DNA from: Armatimonadota bacterium
Lineage (GTDB): Bacteria > Armatimonadota > UBA10988
Direction: 5' to 3'
Assembly: GCA_016235455.1 (NCBI GenBank)
Contig: JACRKZ010000079.1
Span: 1 to 64,000 of the forward strand
DNA length: 64,000 bases
Below are positions 62,057 through 64,000 of this stretch, piece after piece. The notes beneath the pieces are model-generated. The model was not told where the DNA came from and did no database searches. It worked only from the letters and a program-made list of their open reading frames with translations. Each line of letters begins with the position of its first letter. Position 1 is the stretch's first letter. A program made the translations under genes and the position numbers.

Positions 62057-64000
62057 ATGGGTCTGTACGCGGTCACGATCTTCCTCAGCGCTTTTCTGCT
62101 GTTCGGTGTTCAGCCAATGCTCGGCCGGTACATCCTGCCCTGGTACGGCGGCACCCCCGCCGTGTGGACCACGTGCATGCTGTTCTTCCAGGTCTGTCTG
62201 GTCGGCGGCTACTTCTACTCGCACGGCCTGATCAGCCGGCTCTCGGCGCGCAACCAGGGCCGCGTGCACCTGGCTGTGTTGATCGTCTCGCTGCTCCTGC
62301 TGCCCGTGACACCGTCGGTGTCGTGGAAGCCGGTGGTGGCCGGTGACCCGACGCTGCGCATCCTGTTGCTGCTGGCCAGCACCGTCGGCTTGCCGTACCT
62401 GGTGCTCTCCACCACGGGCCCGCTGGTGCAGGGCTGGTTCGCCCGCACGTACCCGGGCCGCTCGCCGTATCGACTCTACTCGCTCTCCAACATCGGCTCG
62501 CTGCTGGCGCTTATCACCTACCCGCTGGTGACCGAGCGCCTGCTCCGGCTCAACCCGCAGACCTACGTGTGGTCCGCCGGCTATGCGCTGTTCGCCGTGC
62601 TCTGCGGCACGCTCGCCGTGCTCGTCAGCCGGTCGGCCGAGTGCGCTGAGCCAGCGACAGAGAGCGCCGCGGCCCCGGCCGACGACGAGACGCGACCCAG
62701 CCCGGTAACCATCCTCTTCTGGTTGCTGCTCTCCGCCTGCGGCTCCTGGCTGCTGCTGGCCACCACCAACCAGCTCTGCCAGGACGTGGCGGTCGTGCCC
62801 TTCCTGTGGGTGGCGCCGCTGAGCCTGTACCTTATATCGTTCATCATCTGCTTCGACAAGGAGCAGTGGTACCACCGCGGCGTCTACGGCACGCTCCTGG
62901 CGGTGGCGCTGCTGCTGGGCACCTACCTGCTGCATCGCGGGCTCAAGGTCAACATCGTCTACCAGATCCCCGCCTACTGCTTCGTCATGTTCGTCGGCTG
63001 CATGTCCGCGCACGGCGAGCTGGTGCGCTTGCGGCCCGGCGCGCGCCACTTGACACTGTTCTACCTGATGGTCTCGGTCGGCGGCGCGCTCAGCGGCATC
63101 GCCATCGCGCTGCTGGCGCCGCGCTGGTTCTCGGGTTTCTACGAGTACCAGATCGGCCTGGTCGGCGGCTGGCTGCTGTTCACCGCGGTGCTGGCGCGTG
63201 AGACGCACCTGCGCATGGCCGCTGGCGACCTGCCGGGCAAGGACGGCTTCATGCGCGTCGCCTTCCTGTCGGCCTGCGCGCTGCTCGGCTCGACGGTCGG
63301 CTACTACCTCTATGGCGAGGTGCGCGATGACGACGCGGACGTACTGGCCCAGAAGCGCAACTTCTACGGCGTCCTGCGCGTGTCGGAGTACGACAAGGGC
63401 AAGGAGGCGGCCAAGCTCTCGCTGCGCCACGGACGCATCCTCCACGGCTTCCAGTTCGAGGCGGCCAAGCGCCGCGCCTGGCGCACCAGCTACTACTCGA
63501 GCGGCAGCGGCGCCGGCCTGGCCCTGGAGCACTTCCCCACCCAGCCCAAGCGCGTGGGTGTGATCGGCCTGGGCACGGGCGCGCTCGCCGCCTACGCCGA
63601 AGCTGGCGACAGCTTCGTCTTCTACGACATCAACCCCGACGTGGTGCAGATCACCTCGCGCTACTTCACCTACGTGCAGGACGCCCAGGCGCGCGGCGCT
63701 CAGGTGCGCATCGATCAGGGCGACGCCCGCATCACCATGGAGCAGCAACTGGCCAGCGGCCAGGCGCAGCAGTTCGATGTGTTGCTGGTCGACGCCTTCA
63801 GCGGCGACGCCGTGCCGGTCCACCTGCTTACTCGGGAGTGCATCGAGCTGTACTGGAAGCACCTGAAGCCCGACGGTGTACTGGCCATCCACATCAGCAA
63901 CCGCTACATCAACCTGCGCCCGGTGTGCCGCGCCCTGGGCGACAGCTGTGGCCGGCAAGCGCTGCTCATCCGCAACGACGGCGACGACGCCACCGGCGTG
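62057..64000 (+). CDS. Membrane spermidine-synthase-like fusion protein, 3' end cut by window edge
   Basis: An open frame of 648 codons to the right edge. The first part has paired membrane helices from the start (LYAVTIFLSAFLLFGVQPML), to about residue 425, typical of MFS-like transmembrane spermidine synthases. From about residue 490 a Rossmann methyltransferase-like fold begins (VGVIGLGTGAL, FYDINPDVV, LLVDAFSGDAVP), the aminopropyltransferase signature. Such fused proteins are common in diderm bacteria; many do not make spermidine and their reaction is unknown. ATG 62057 is preceded by AGAACAAAC, with TATAAT at 62034. Confidence 0.85.
   Translation, partial: MGLYAVTIFLSAFLLFGVQPMLGRYILPWYGGTPAVWTTCMLFFQVCLVGGYFYSHGLISRLSARNQGRVHLAVLIVSLLLLPVTPSVSWKPVVAGDPTLRILLLLASTVGLPYLVLSTTGPLVQGWFARTYPGRSPYRLYSLSNIGSLLALITYPLVTERLLRLNPQTYVWSAGYALFAVLCGTLAVLVSRSAECAEPATESAAAPADDETRPSPVTILFWLLLSACGSWLLLATTNQLCQDVAVVPFLWVAPLSLYLISFIICFDKEQWYHRGVYGTLLAVALLLGTYLLHRGLKVNIVYQIPAYCFVMFVGCMSAHGELVRLRPGARHLTLFYLMVSVGGALSGIAIALLAPRWFSGFYEYQIGLVGGWLLFTAVLARETHLRMAAGDLPGKDGFMRVAFLSACALLGSTVGYYLYGEVRDDDADVLAQKRNFYGVLRVSEYDKGKEAAKLSLRHGRILHGFQFEAAKRRAWRTSYYSSGSGAGLALEHFPTQPKRVGVIGLGTGALAAYAEAGDSFVFYDINPDVVQITSRYFTYVQDAQARGAQVRIDQGDARITMEQQLASGQAQQFDVLLVDAFSGDAVPVHLLTRECIELYWKHLKPDGVLAIHISNRYINLRPVCRALGDSCGRQALLIRNDGDDATGV

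Noticed and set aside
62033..63958. A long minus-strand frame over the membrane spermidine-synthase-like gene.
   Set aside because: Composition is typical antisense shadow, and the plus-strand product has clear membrane helices and a methyltransferase fold.

Overview
This 64 kb window is very GC-rich and densely coded on both strands. It comes from a diderm bacterium whose lineage resembles Armatimonadota or a neighbouring metagenomic phylum. Four things point there: a type IV-like prepilin with the FTLIELL N-terminus followed by [12 protein letters not shown] and a C-terminal H-x9-DG motif; an SLH-like protein with an MTRYEFAVA motif; Kdo and heptose genes (kdsA, kdsD, gmhA), which imply LPS; and many secreted plant-glycan enzymes. 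The phylum assignment is inference from these motifs. No rRNA, tRNA, CRISPR array, transposase or phage gene was seen.

Layout. 1-20 kb is mostly secreted carbohydrate-active proteins: a LamG-like protein, a GH5-type hydrolase with a beta-sandwich N-terminus, a PhoPQ-related esterase-like protein, a DUF4380 protein, a parallel beta-helix protein, an acetylxylan-esterase-like protein coupled to a clan-D-like glycosidase. Between them lie a zinc alcohol dehydrogenase, ArsC, a tandem receiver protein, an SLH/DUF4139 pair, an STN/TPR/beta-propeller protein and a D-2-hydroxyacid dehydrogenase. 20-25 kb is a tight three-gene unit: UPF0175 antitoxin, DUF3368 PIN toxin, Lhr helicase. 25-30 kb holds GH130 and a kdsA-kdsD-beta-CASP nuclease operon. 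30-34.4 kb holds two facing lipoproteins (YHS-like and Spy-like), a drug-type MFS exporter and two paralogous metallophosphoesterases.

34.4-41 kb holds OsmC, a lipoprotein, another large glycoside hydrolase, an alpha/beta hydrolase and a Wzm/Wzt-type glycan ABC exporter. This exporter converges on a long minus-strand operon (41.2-47.4 kb) with a methyltransferase, a GT4 glycosyltransferase, a YdjC deacetylase, an S10 peptidase and a phosphoesterase with a sugar-binding tail. 47.5-51.2 kb holds a phosphohexomutase, an ECF sigma factor with its coupled anti-sigma factor, and gmhA. 51-62 kb holds typA flanked by related repeats, a Gfo/Idh dehydrogenase, the prepilin, a CHASE4-like hybrid kinase, a GH39/GH5-like hydrolase with a frameshifted tail, a YprB-like exonuclease and a PleD-like diguanylate cyclase. 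A membrane spermidine-synthase-like protein runs off the right edge.

The most unusual protein is the anti-sigma factor at 49889-50593. Beyond its single membrane helix it carries a domain with the same landmarks as the window's own prepilin (Cys-x2-Asn-Leu start, CPxDT, H-x9-DG). This suggests an envelope-sensing sigma switch built from a pseudopilin ectodomain. Non-coding structure is also rich: four tandem palindromic 21-bp units, a perfect 21-bp-arm hairpin, a hairpin covering a ribosome-binding site, and likely leaderless promoters.
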